Assembly (NCBI GenBank): GCA_900539175.1
Contig: UQAW01000016.1
Coordinates: 3,022 to 67,021 of the forward strand
DNA length: 64,000 nucleotides
Direction: 5' to 3'
From: an uncultured Lachnospiraceae bacterium
GTDB lineage: Bacteria > Bacillota > Clostridia > Lachnospirales > Lachnospiraceae
The position numbers were made by a program, and so were the translations under genes. The notes under the pieces are model-generated. The model did not search any database. It had not been told where the DNA came from and saw nothing but the letters and a program-made list of their open reading frames with translations. This document shows positions 35,221 through 43,636 of this stretch, piece by piece. Position 1 is the first letter of the stretch; the number at the start of each line of letters is the position of its first letter.

Positions 35221-35267
35221 AAGTGGTACAAAGTGGTGAAAAGTGGTGCGAAATGGAGGGAATGTGG
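35221..35267 (+). promoter_or_regulatory. MraZ operator: four decamer repeats
   Basis: AAGTGGTACA, AAGTGGTGAA, AAGTGGTGCG and AAATGGAGGG follow one another with an exact 10-base period, then AATGTGG. This matches the known MraZ binding pattern of GTGG-containing direct repeats at 10-base spacing, and lies just downstream of the -10 box, fitting autoregulation of the operon. Confidence 0.8.
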
Positions 35268-35339
35268 CAGTGATCTCCAGGACGTACTATAAAGTGGAAG
35301 AGGGGAGACTTCCGCTTTAGCAAAAGAGGGAAATTGCTT

Positions 35340-35771
35340 ATGTTCATGGGAGAGTATAGTCATACAATTGACCCGAAGGGGAGACTGATCATACCATCGA
35401 AGTTTCGTGAGCAGCTTGGGGACGAGTTTGTGTTGACGAAAGGCTTGGATGGTTGTCTTTCTATCTATCCGATGAACGAATGGGAAAAATTCGAAGAGCA
35501 ATTAAGAAGCTTACCACTTACGAACAAAAATGCCAGAACCTTTTCACGTTTCTTTGTTGCCGGAGCAACATCCTGTGAATTGGACAAGCAGGGGAGAATT
35601 CTCGTACCGGGAACACTGCGGGAATTTGCTGGTCTGGAAAAGGATGTCGTATTGACCGGTAACATTAACAGAATAGAAATCTGGAGTAAACAGAAGTGGA
35701 GCGAGAACAGCAATTACGATGATATGGATGCTATAGCAGAAGGTCTGCAGGATCTGGGAATTACCATCTAA
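35340..35771 (+). CDS. mraZ: Transcriptional regulator MraZ
   Basis: The 143-residue DNA-binding protein is built from two AbrB/SpoVT-like halves, each with the DxxGR motif: YSHTIDPKGRLIIPSKFR near the N-terminus and SCELDKQGRILVPGTLR near residue 80. It represses or tunes its own dcw operon by ring-shaped oligomers binding GTGG repeats, which are present upstream. ATG 35340 starts MFMGEYSHTID as in the family. It is the first gene of the operon, followed by rsmH after 34 bases. Confidence 0.96.
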   Translation: MFMGEYSHTIDPKGRLIIPSKFREQLGDEFVLTKGLDGCLSIYPMNEWEKFEEQLRSLPLTNKNARTFSRFFVAGATSCELDKQGRILVPGTLREFAGLEKDVVLTGNINRIEIWSKQKWSENSNYDDMDAIAEGLQDLGITI

Positions 35772-35805
35772 AATGTGACGCTTCGCGCACAGGAGATGGA
35801 TCGTG

Positions 35806-36744
35806 ATGGAGTTTAAACACAAATCTGTATTACTGGAAGAAACGATTGAGAATCTGAATATCAAACCGGATGGGATTTACGTAGACGGCACTGTGGGAGG
35901 CGGCGGACACGCCCTGGAGGTTTGCAGAAGATTGTCGGACAAAGGAAGATTTATCGGATTTGATCAGGATGCGGATGCCATACAGGCTGCTGGGGAGCGG
36001 CTTGCAGGTTATGCGGATCAGGTCACGATAATTCGAAGTAACTATTGCCGCATGGCAGAAGAACTGAAAAAAAGAGGAATATCATCTGTGGATGGTATTT
36101 TACTGGATCTGGGGGTTTCCTCCTACCAGTTGGATAATGCCGAGAGAGGATTTACGTATCGGGAAGATGCGCCGCTGGACATGCGTATGGACCAAAGGCA
36201 GGAGCGTACTGCGGCTGATATTGTGAATGGATATTCGGAGAAAGAGCTGTATCGGATCATCCGTGATTATGGCGAAGAACAATTTGCAAAGAACATTGCA
36301 AAGCACATCTGTCTGGCCAGGCAGGAAGCACCGATTAAGACAACCGGGGAACTGATTGAGATTATTAAACGTGCAATACCTGCTAAAATTCGTGCAGTCG
36401 GAGGACATCCGGCGAAGAAGACGTTTCAGGCAATTCGGATTGAATTAAATCGGGAATTGGATGTGTTACGGGATTCTCTGGACGGAATGGCAGAATTGTT
36501 GAACGAGGAAGGCAGGTTGTGTGTAATTACCTTTCATTCTTTGGAGGACAGAATTGTGAAAACGATTTTTCGGAGAAATGAAAACCCATGTACTTGTCCG
36601 CCGGATTTTCCGGTTTGTGTGTGTGGGAAAAAGTCAAAAGGAATTGTAATTACACGAAAACCCATTGTACCATCAAGAGAAGAAATAGAGGCAAATAAAC
36701 GGTCAAAAAGTTCAAAACTACGGGTTTTTGAACGAAGAATGTGA
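35806..36744 (+). CDS. rsmH: 16S rRNA C1402 N4-methyltransferase
   Basis: The 312-residue SAM-dependent enzyme (MraW) methylates C1402 in the decoding centre. Motifs include HKSVLLEETIENL, DGTVGGGGHALEV (SAM loop), GILLDLGVSSYQLD, RMDQRQERTAADIVN, KKTFQAIRIELNREL and ITFHSLEDRIVK. The cysteine group CTCPPDFPVCVCGKK near the C-terminus is common in this family. ATG 35806 has AGGAG upstream; GTG 35803 is a close alternative. Confidence 0.97.
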   Translation: MEFKHKSVLLEETIENLNIKPDGIYVDGTVGGGGHALEVCRRLSDKGRFIGFDQDADAIQAAGERLAGYADQVTIIRSNYCRMAEELKKRGISSVDGILLDLGVSSYQLDNAERGFTYREDAPLDMRMDQRQERTAADIVNGYSEKELYRIIRDYGEEQFAKNIAKHICLARQEAPIKTTGELIEIIKRAIPAKIRAVGGHPAKKTFQAIRIELNRELDVLRDSLDGMAELLNEEGRLCVITFHSLEDRIVKTIFRRNENPCTCPPDFPVCVCGKKSKGIVITRKPIVPSREEIEANKRSKSSKLRVFERRM

Positions 36745-36770
36745 TTGCCGGCAGCAGGAGTTGAGAAGAT

Positions 36771-37271
36771 ATGGCAAAGAAAGCAATTAGAAGGGTAAAT
36801 TCAAGAGCGGATCGTTATTTAGAAGATACTTATGAGGATGGAAGTGCGGTACGGAAACTTTCGGAACTTCCCAGAGAAGAGGAAAGTGTGGAACTTCCAC
36901 AACGAAAAGTCAGCAGACAGACGCACAGGAATCGCCAGCGTGCAACGCAGATGAGCAGAGGATATGTGTTCTTTCTGGCGGCTGTATGTGTCGCAACCGT
37001 ACTTGTATGTGTGAATTTTCTGCAGTTAAAAGTGCAGTTGACCACACAGAACGAGGCGATCGTGGCGGCAGAAAGCAAACTCAGCAAATTAAAAGCAGAC
37101 AATGATGCTTATTATAATACAGTGATGGCATCCGTCAGCATGGATACTGTCAAAGAAGCAGCACTGAACCGTCTGGGACTGAAGTATCCGGATGAATCTC
37201 AGGTTCGGTACTATGATACGAAAGGAAACAGTTACGTACGGCAGTACGCGGAAGTTCCGGATGTAAAATAA
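36771..37271 (+). CDS. ftsL: FtsL-like cell division protein
   Basis: The 166-residue bitopic protein has a basic cytoplasmic N-terminal region of about 65 residues, one membrane span (YVFFLAAVCVATVLVCVNFL, about 66-85) and an extracellular coiled coil (QLKVQLTTQNEAIVAAESKL and onwards). The ending MDTVKEAALNRLGLKYP matches FtsL/DivIC-type proteins, which scaffold FtsQ/DivIB and FtsW-FtsI at the septum. Sequence identity in the family is low, so the call relies on topology, the AxxxLGL motif and location between rsmH and ftsI. Confidence 0.85.
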   Translation: MAKKAIRRVNSRADRYLEDTYEDGSAVRKLSELPREEESVELPQRKVSRQTHRNRQRATQMSRGYVFFLAAVCVATVLVCVNFLQLKVQLTTQNEAIVAAESKLSKLKADNDAYYNTVMASVSMDTVKEAALNRLGLKYPDESQVRYYDTKGNSYVRQYAEVPDVK

Positions 37272-37284
37272 GAAAGGACGCAAA

Positions 37285-39381
37285 TTGAGCAGAAGAAGAA
37301 CAGGCAGGCGTCGTCAGAATACGATTACAAAAAGGAAAATAAACGGCAAGATAAGTAAAAAGCTGGTAGGACTATTTATCATAGTCGTGCTGGCTTTAGT
37401 AGGTTTAGCCCTCAGGATTACTTATATCAATGCCACTGACGGCGAGCAATATAAACGGCAGGTGCTTAGTCAGACACAGCAGCAGTACGACAGCCGGGTG
37501 ATTCCTTTTAAGAGGGGAGATATCCTGGATAGAAATGGAAATATTCTTGCTACCAGTGAGAAGGTTTACAATGTGATTCTGGACTGCAAGGTGGTAAATG
37601 ATAAGAAAAAAATCAAAGGTGAAGAAAAGCAGCTTTATCTGGAACCGACAGTTGATGCTCTGGTGGAGATACTTGGGCTTGATGAAACGGATATCCGGGC
37701 ACGTCTGGAAGGAGAAGAAACAAAAGACAGCCAGTATCAGATTCTGAAAAAGCAGTTGTCGATTACCGACAAGAAAAAATTTGAAGAATACCTGGATGTG
37801 GAGAGCAAAGAAAATGAGGGTCTGAGTAAGGAGGAACGAACCAAAAGACAACGGGTGAAGGGTGTCTGGTTTGAGGAGGATTATCTCAGAATTTATCCGA
37901 TGAATTCACTGGCTTGTGATCTGATTGGTTTTACTTATACCGGAAACACCGCGGACTGGGGGATTGAGGGCTATTATTCCAGCGTTCTGAACGGAGTGAA
38001 CGGGCGGCAGTTCGGATATTTTAACTCAGATGCCGATGTGGAACAGACGATTATAGATCCGGTGGATGGTAAGAATGTGATTTCAACAATCGATACGAAT
38101 ATTCAGCAGATTATCCGTAATGCGATCGAAACCTATCAGGCCGAGATGAGTAATGGTCCAAACGGTACCAGATCAGCGAAGACAGTGGCTGTTATTGCAA
38201 TGAATCCTAACAATGGTGAGATTTTGGGTATGGACTCTTCCGACTGGTACGATCTGAATAATCCAAGAGATCTGACGCTGTTTTATACTCAGGAAGAAAT
38301 TGATGCTATGGACAATCAGGCTCAGCTTAACGCATTATTTGAGATCTGGAGAAATTACTGTATTTCCGATTCCTTTGAGCCTGGTTCCACATTTAAACCA
38401 GTCACAGTGGCTTCAGCTCTGGAGTGCGGTGCAGTTACGGAAGGTGATACGTATTATTGCAGAGGTTCAAAAAACGTGGCGGACCGCCAGATCAAATGTG
38501 CTGTTTATCCGGATGCCCATGGTGAAGAGACGCTTAGCGACAGTCTGAAACATTCGTGTAATGTGGCTATGATGGATATTGTATCCGAGATGGGTCCGGA
38601 GGAGTTTCATCGTTATCAGGGTCTTTTTAATTTCGGAAGTTATACGGGAATTGACCTTCCAGGTGAGAGTACAGGCGTTATTCACAGCCTGGACAGGCTC
38701 GGCACTACGGAACTTGCAACCACATCATTTGGACAGGGCTTTAACTGCACGATGATTCAGGAAATCGCAGCATTTTCTGCAGTGATTAACGGCGGTATTT
38801 ACTATAAGCCTCATGTTGCCAATGCGATTACTGACAGCAGCGGCGCTCTTGTGGAACGTATCGAACCGGTAGAAGTGCGTCAGGTAATTTCCAGGGAAGT
38901 CAGCAATGAAGTTCGTGAATATTTGGGAACGGTTATGGAGTCTGACGGAACCGGTGCCCGTGCGAACGTAGCTGGTTACAGTATGGGCGGAAAAACAGGT
39001 ACGGCACAGAAATACCCACGGGGCAATGGGAAGTATCTGGTATCTTTTATTGGATTTGCTCCGCTTGAGAATCCGCAGGTAGTTGTTTATGTCATTGTGG
39101 ATGAACCAAATGCGGAGGATCAGGCATCCAGTAGTTATGCTCAGGGAATCTATAAAAATATCATGTCAGAGTTGATGCCGTACATGAATATTTTCCCAAC
39201 AGATCCGTCGGCTGTAGAGCAGGTACCTGGGAATTCTGTACAGGACGGAATTGCGGATGAGAATGTTCCGAATCCTCCGGAGGATGAATCCCAGGAGAGA
39301 GGGGATGCAGTTGAGGGGAAAGCGAATGATCTCCTGAGCGATGGCATTTCCAATTCTGACGCATCAATTACAAACGAATAG
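37285..39381 (+). CDS. ftsI: Class B penicillin-binding protein (FtsI/PBP2B-like)
   Basis: The 698-residue transpeptidase has a cytoplasmic basic tail, one membrane span (about 27-48), a dimerisation domain and a transpeptidase domain. The active-site motifs are SFEPGSTFKP (SxxK near residue 367), SCN (near 423) and GGKTGTAQ (KTG near 569). There are no PASTA repeats; instead there is an acidic Pro/Glu/Asp-rich tail of about 60 residues. The start is TTG 37285 after AGAAAGGA. It cross-links septal peptidoglycan together with FtsW. A second class B PBP gene follows. Confidence 0.92.
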   Translation: MSRRRTGRRRQNTITKRKINGKISKKLVGLFIIVVLALVGLALRITYINATDGEQYKRQVLSQTQQQYDSRVIPFKRGDILDRNGNILATSEKVYNVILDCKVVNDKKKIKGEEKQLYLEPTVDALVEILGLDETDIRARLEGEETKDSQYQILKKQLSITDKKKFEEYLDVESKENEGLSKEERTKRQRVKGVWFEEDYLRIYPMNSLACDLIGFTYTGNTADWGIEGYYSSVLNGVNGRQFGYFNSDADVEQTIIDPVDGKNVISTIDTNIQQIIRNAIETYQAEMSNGPNGTRSAKTVAVIAMNPNNGEILGMDSSDWYDLNNPRDLTLFYTQEEIDAMDNQAQLNALFEIWRNYCISDSFEPGSTFKPVTVASALECGAVTEGDTYYCRGSKNVADRQIKCAVYPDAHGEETLSDSLKHSCNVAMMDIVSEMGPEEFHRYQGLFNFGSYTGIDLPGESTGVIHSLDRLGTTELATTSFGQGFNCTMIQEIAAFSAVINGGIYYKPHVANAITDSSGALVERIEPVEVRQVISREVSNEVREYLGTVMESDGTGARANVAGYSMGGKTGTAQKYPRGNGKYLVSFIGFAPLENPQVVVYVIVDEPNAEDQASSSYAQGIYKNIMSELMPYMNIFPTDPSAVEQVPGNSVQDGIADENVPNPPEDESQERGDAVEGKANDLLSDGISNSDASITNE

Positions 39382-39395
39382 AAGAAAAAGGAATA

Positions 39396-39471
39396 ACCCC
39401 ATAGATAAGACCATATAGATTATTAATGTATTACATTTGGCTTTTGGCCGCAGGTATGGCATCTATGGGGT
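39396..39471 (+). promoter_or_regulatory. Long-range hairpin covering the ribosome site of the second PBP gene
   Basis: ACCCCATAGAT (39396-39406) is perfectly complementary to ATCTATGGGGT (39461-39471). The right arm contains GGGGTG, the ribosome site for ATG 39478, and is followed by GTTTTT. The structure could therefore act as a terminator between the two PBP genes or as a translational switch. The 54-base loop includes a small GGC-rich hairpin. Confidence 0.55.
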
Positions 39472-39477
39472 GTTTTT

Positions 39478-41205
39478 ATGCGAAAAAATAAAACATATAA
39501 TAAAAAAAAGGTGGTAGTGATTTTCTTTTTCTGTGCAGTTCTTCTGTTGGGACTGGTTGGACGTCTGGTTTATCTGATGGTTTTCCGATCGGATTACTAT
39601 TCAGAAAAAGCAGATGATCTTCATGAACGGGAGAGGGACATCAAAGCTGCGAGAGGAAAGATTCTGGATACCAATGGACTCGTACTGGCAGCAAATAAAA
39701 CAGTCTGCACCATATCAGTGATTCACAGTCAGATTCAGGACTCTGAGGCGGTGATCCGTATGTTGGTTCAGGAGCTTGGAATTACGGAAGAGGAAGCCAG
39801 GAAGAGAGTGGAAAAAAGATCCTCCATAGAAAGAGTAAAGACAAACGTGGAAAAGGAAATCGGAGACAGGATACGTGCTTATGGATACAGCGGTGTAAAG
39901 GTGGATGAAGATTTTAAGCGTTATTATCCATATGAGACACTGGCATCCCACGTGCTTGGATTTACAGGCTCTGACAATCAGGGAATTATCGGGCTTGAGG
40001 TGAAATATGATGAGGTGCTGGAAGGGATTAACGGAAAGATACTTACGACCACAGACGCAAGAGGAATCGAGCTGGATGTGATTGGAGAGAGCAGGGTGGA
40101 ACCGGTGGCCGGCTATAATCTCAAAATCAGTCTGGACAGCAATATACAGCTTTACTGCGAGCAGGCAGCAAAAAAAGTAATGGAAGAGAAACAGGCTGAC
40201 GGAGTGTCGATTCTGCTTATGAATCCACAGAATGGAGAAATCTATGCCTGTGTGAATGTACCGGAATTTAATCTGAATGATCCGTTTACCTTGAATTATG
40301 AAGTGGATACCTCTGGTATGACGGAGGAGGAAAAACAGAATCTGTGTAACCGGATGTGGAGAAATGCCTGTATCAACGATACTTATGAACCTGGTTCCAC
40401 ATTTAAGATTTTTACGATGTCTGCAGGATTGGAGGAAGGGGTTGTGAAACCGTCAGATTCGTTCTCGTGCCCCGGATTCCGGGTGGTGGAAGACCGCAGA
40501 ATCCATTGCCATAAAAGAGCAGGGCATGGCGGGGAGACATTTGTACAGGGAGTACAGAATTCCTGCAATCCGGTATTTATTGATGTGGGGACGCGGCTTG
40601 GCGTGGATAATTTCTTTAAGTATTTTAAACAGTTTGGCTTGATGGAGAAGACAGGAATTGATTTACCAGGCGAGGCAGGAACCATCATGCATAAGAAGGA
40701 AAACGTTGGTCCGGTGGAGCTTGCAACCATGTCGTTTGGACAGAGTTTTCAGATTACACCAATCCAGCTTGCAACCACAGTCAGTTCCCTGGTCAATGGC
40801 GGAACGCGGGTAACTCCTCATTTCGGAGTGGAAGTACGGGATGATGAAGGAAATCTTGTGGAGACACTGAAATATGAGACGAAGGAGGGAATCATTTCAG
40901 AAGAAACTTCCAAACTGGTCTGTGAAATTCTGGAGTCGGTGGTATCGGAAGGGTCAGGAAAGAATGCTTATATCGAGGGATATAAGATCGGAGGAAAGAC
41001 AGCAACTTCTCAGACACTTCCGAGAAGTGCCAACCGTTACATTTCATCCTTTTTGGGGTTTGCCCCCACAGATTATCCGCAGGTTCTTGGAATTGTTGTG
41101 ATCAATAATCCCCAGGGCATCTACTATGGGGGCACAATTGCAGCACCGGTAATGCGTGGAATTTTTGAAAATGTACTTCCGTATCTGGGGATTGAAAAAG
41201 AGTAA
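39478..41205 (+). CDS. Second class B penicillin-binding protein (SpoVD/PBP2-like), KTA variant
   Basis: The 575-residue protein has one N-terminal span (VVVIFFFCAVLLLGLVGRLV), a dimerisation domain starting HERERDIKAARGKILD, and a transpeptidase domain. Motifs are EPGSTFKIF (SxxK near 306), QNSCNPVF (SxN near 361) and GGKTATSQ (near 506). The third motif has alanine where nearly all PBPs have glycine (KTG), confirmed by the codons AAG ACA GCA. There are no PASTA repeats. It may be the sporulation-specific SpoVD counterpart or a lateral-wall enzyme; position after ftsI and before mraY fits SpoVD. Confidence 0.88.
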   Translation: MRKNKTYNKKKVVVIFFFCAVLLLGLVGRLVYLMVFRSDYYSEKADDLHERERDIKAARGKILDTNGLVLAANKTVCTISVIHSQIQDSEAVIRMLVQELGITEEEARKRVEKRSSIERVKTNVEKEIGDRIRAYGYSGVKVDEDFKRYYPYETLASHVLGFTGSDNQGIIGLEVKYDEVLEGINGKILTTTDARGIELDVIGESRVEPVAGYNLKISLDSNIQLYCEQAAKKVMEEKQADGVSILLMNPQNGEIYACVNVPEFNLNDPFTLNYEVDTSGMTEEEKQNLCNRMWRNACINDTYEPGSTFKIFTMSAGLEEGVVKPSDSFSCPGFRVVEDRRIHCHKRAGHGGETFVQGVQNSCNPVFIDVGTRLGVDNFFKYFKQFGLMEKTGIDLPGEAGTIMHKKENVGPVELATMSFGQSFQITPIQLATTVSSLVNGGTRVTPHFGVEVRDDEGNLVETLKYETKEGIISEETSKLVCEILESVVSEGSGKNAYIEGYKIGGKTATSQTLPRSANRYISSFLGFAPTDYPQVLGIVVINNPQGIYYGGTIAAPVMRGIFENVLPYLGIEKE

Positions 41206-41232
41206 AAAAAGCTTTATAATTGTGCAGGATGA

Positions 41233-41259
41233 GTAACTATGAAGATACTGAATAGTTAC
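41233..41259 (+). promoter_or_regulatory. Small hairpin upstream of mraY
   Basis: GTAACTAT and ATAGTTAC pair perfectly around an 11-base loop just before the mraY ribosome site. No T run follows, so it is not a terminator; an mRNA stability or processing role is possible. Confidence 0.4.
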
Positions 41260-41279
41260 CAATGAGATTGGAGGAAAAC

Positions 41280-42239
41280 ATGGATTATGAAATCGTAGCA
41301 GTCCCTGTGATTGCCGCGTTTGTCTTCAGTCTGATGCTGGGACCGGTGATTATTCCGTTCCTGCGCCGGCTGAAGGTGGGACAGACGGAACGAATCAATG
41401 GAGTGCAGTCACATCTGAAAAAGATGGGAACCCCCACCATGGGAGGCCTGATTTTTCTGATATCCACCACGGTGACTTCGTTGTTTTTTGTAAAGGGATA
41501 TCCCAAGATTATCCCGGTCTTATTCCTGATGCTGGGATTTGGGTTGATTGGTTTTCTGGATGATTATCTGAAGGTGGTGCTGAGGCGCTCCGATGGTTTA
41601 CTTCCCGGACAGAAGCTGGTCTGTCAGATTATAGTCACTGCTGTATTTGCATTTTATATGATCCGTTTTACCGATGTTTCGTTAGCCATGAAGATTCCAT
41701 TCCTTCCGGGAAAGCTGTTGGATCTTGGATGGATCGCGGTTCCGCTTTTGTTCTTTGTGGTACTTGGAACTGTGAATGGCGTAAATTTTACTGACGGGCT
41801 GGATGGTCTTGCATCCAGCGTTACGGTGATGGTGGCGACATTTTTTATGGTGATTGCAATTGGTGAGAGAAGTGGGATAGAACCTATTATCTGCAGCGTA
41901 ATCGGATCGTTACTGGGATTTTTAGTATTTAATGTATTTCCGGCTCAGGTTTTTATGGGGGATACCGGCTCCCTGGCACTTGGAGGATTTGTGGCGGGAA
42001 CAGCTTATATGCTGCAGATGCCGCTGTTTTTGCCGATTGTAGGATTTATTTACATGTTTGAAATCGTGTCTGTGATGATGCAGGTTCTGTATTTCAAGAT
42101 TACTCACGGAAAAAGAATCTTCAGGATGACCCCGATTCATCATCATTTTGAATTGGTGGGATGGTCCGAGACCAGGATCGTGGCGGTATTTGCCATTATC
42201 ACGGCAATTTTATGTCTGGTTGCGATACTTGGAATATAG
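41280..42239 (+). CDS. mraY: Phospho-MurNAc-pentapeptide transferase
   Basis: The 319-residue polytopic enzyme forms lipid I from UDP-MurNAc-pentapeptide and undecaprenyl phosphate. About ten spans are predicted. Conserved loops are GTPTMGGLIFL, FLDDYLKV (catalytic aspartates), NFTDGLDGLA, FMGDTGSLALGG and the histidine loop PIHHHFEL. ATG 41280 has GGAGG five bases upstream; ATG 41262 would include that ribosome site. It precedes murD by 21 bases. Confidence 0.97.
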   Translation: MDYEIVAVPVIAAFVFSLMLGPVIIPFLRRLKVGQTERINGVQSHLKKMGTPTMGGLIFLISTTVTSLFFVKGYPKIIPVLFLMLGFGLIGFLDDYLKVVLRRSDGLLPGQKLVCQIIVTAVFAFYMIRFTDVSLAMKIPFLPGKLLDLGWIAVPLLFFVVLGTVNGVNFTDGLDGLASSVTVMVATFFMVIAIGERSGIEPIICSVIGSLLGFLVFNVFPAQVFMGDTGSLALGGFVAGTAYMLQMPLFLPIVGFIYMFEIVSVMMQVLYFKITHGKRIFRMTPIHHHFELVGWSETRIVAVFAIITAILCLVAILGI

Positions 42240-42260
42240 AAAAACAGGAGGAAAGATAAG

Positions 42261-43625
42261 ATGGAGTTACAGGGAAAAAAAGTTTGTGTATTTGGTTCTG
42301 GAAAAAGTGGAATCAAAGCTGCAGATCTGTTGGTGAAAAAAGGTGCATGTCCGGTCATTTATGATGGGAATGATAAGTTGGATTCTAAAGAGATTCTTGC
42401 AAAATTGGAAAATCCGGATAGAACCCAGGTGGTTCTGGGCGCATTTCCGGAAGAAATTCTGGACGAGCTGGACTTAACGGTTATGAGTCCCGGAGTTCCT
42501 ACAGATCTTCCGATTGTTCATAAGATGCGGGAAAAGAACATCCCTGTCTGGGGTGAGATTGAACTGGCATTTCAGACCGGAAAGGGTATGGTACTGGCAA
42601 TCACAGGGACCAATGGTAAGACTACCACCACTTCCTTGTTAGGCGAAATTATGAAAGATTATCATTCGGATACGTATGTGGTAGGGAATATTGGTATTCC
42701 TTATACTGGAGTTGTGCTGGAACAGAGCGAGGATTCTGTTACGGTTGCCGAAGTCAGCAGCTTTCAGCTGGAGACTATTGAAACCTTTCATCCAAGGGCA
42801 AGCGCTATCACGAACATCACGGAAGATCATTTGAACCGCCACCATACAATGGAAGAATATATTCGTGTCAAGGAATTGATTACCAGTAATCAGACCAAAG
42901 AGGATGTCTGTGTTCTGAATTATGAAGATGAAGTACTGCGTAAATTTGGAGAACAGGTACATACAAACGTAATTTACTTCTCTTCTCTGCGTAAATTGGA
43001 CAAGGGAATCTATCTGGAAGGCGATACCATCTTTTATACGGATGGACAGGAGATGATTGAAGTGACAAAAACCAGTGAGCTGAAACTTCTGGGTCTGCAT
43101 AATTTTGAAAATGTTATGGTGGCTGTTGCCATGGCATACAGTGTGGGAGTTCCCATGGAAAGCATCCGCAGGACCATACGAAGGTTTGCCGGTGTGGAAC
43201 ACCGTATTGAATATGTTACTGAAAAAGATGGAGTCGCTTACTACAATGATTCCAAAGGAACCAACCCGGATGCTGCGATCAAAGGAATTCAGGCAATGAA
43301 TCGTCCGACCCTGCTGATCGGCGGCGGATATGACAAACAGTCCACCTATGAAGAGTGGATCAATGCCTTTGACGGAAAAGTACGCTATCTTGTCCTGATC
43401 GGTCAAACCCGCGAAAAAATCGCCAAGGCAGCCAAATCCTGCGGTTTTCCGGCGGAAAACATCATTTTCTGTGAGGATTTAAAAGAAGCAGTCACCACGT
43501 GCGCTGCGAAAGCTGTTTCCGGAGATGCGGTTCTTCTTTCTCCTGCCTGTGCAAGCTGGGGTCAGTTTGATAATTATGAACAACGCGGGGACATGTTCAA
43601 AGAATATGTACGGGGTCTCGTTTGA
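42261..43625 (+). CDS. murD: UDP-MurNAc-L-alanine:D-glutamate ligase
   Basis: The 454-residue Mur ligase adds D-glutamate to UDP-MurNAc-L-Ala. The N-terminal domain begins GKKVCVFGSGKSGIKAADLL; the ATP loop is AITGTNGKTTTTSLL (about 113-127); NITEDHLNRHHTMEEY and YYNDSKGTNPDAAIKGI are family blocks; VLLSPACASWGQFDNYEQRG closes the C-terminal domain. AGGAGG precedes the start. It converges with the ftsW-like gene that lies on the other strand 11 bases away. Confidence 0.97.
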   Translation: MELQGKKVCVFGSGKSGIKAADLLVKKGACPVIYDGNDKLDSKEILAKLENPDRTQVVLGAFPEEILDELDLTVMSPGVPTDLPIVHKMREKNIPVWGEIELAFQTGKGMVLAITGTNGKTTTTSLLGEIMKDYHSDTYVVGNIGIPYTGVVLEQSEDSVTVAEVSSFQLETIETFHPRASAITNITEDHLNRHHTMEEYIRVKELITSNQTKEDVCVLNYEDEVLRKFGEQVHTNVIYFSSLRKLDKGIYLEGDTIFYTDGQEMIEVTKTSELKLLGLHNFENVMVAVAMAYSVGVPMESIRRTIRRFAGVEHRIEYVTEKDGVAYYNDSKGTNPDAAIKGIQAMNRPTLLIGGGYDKQSTYEEWINAFDGKVRYLVLIGQTREKIAKAAKSCGFPAENIIFCEDLKEAVTTCAAKAVSGDAVLLSPACASWGQFDNYEQRGDMFKEYVRGLV

Positions 43626-43636
43626 TTTACAATGTA

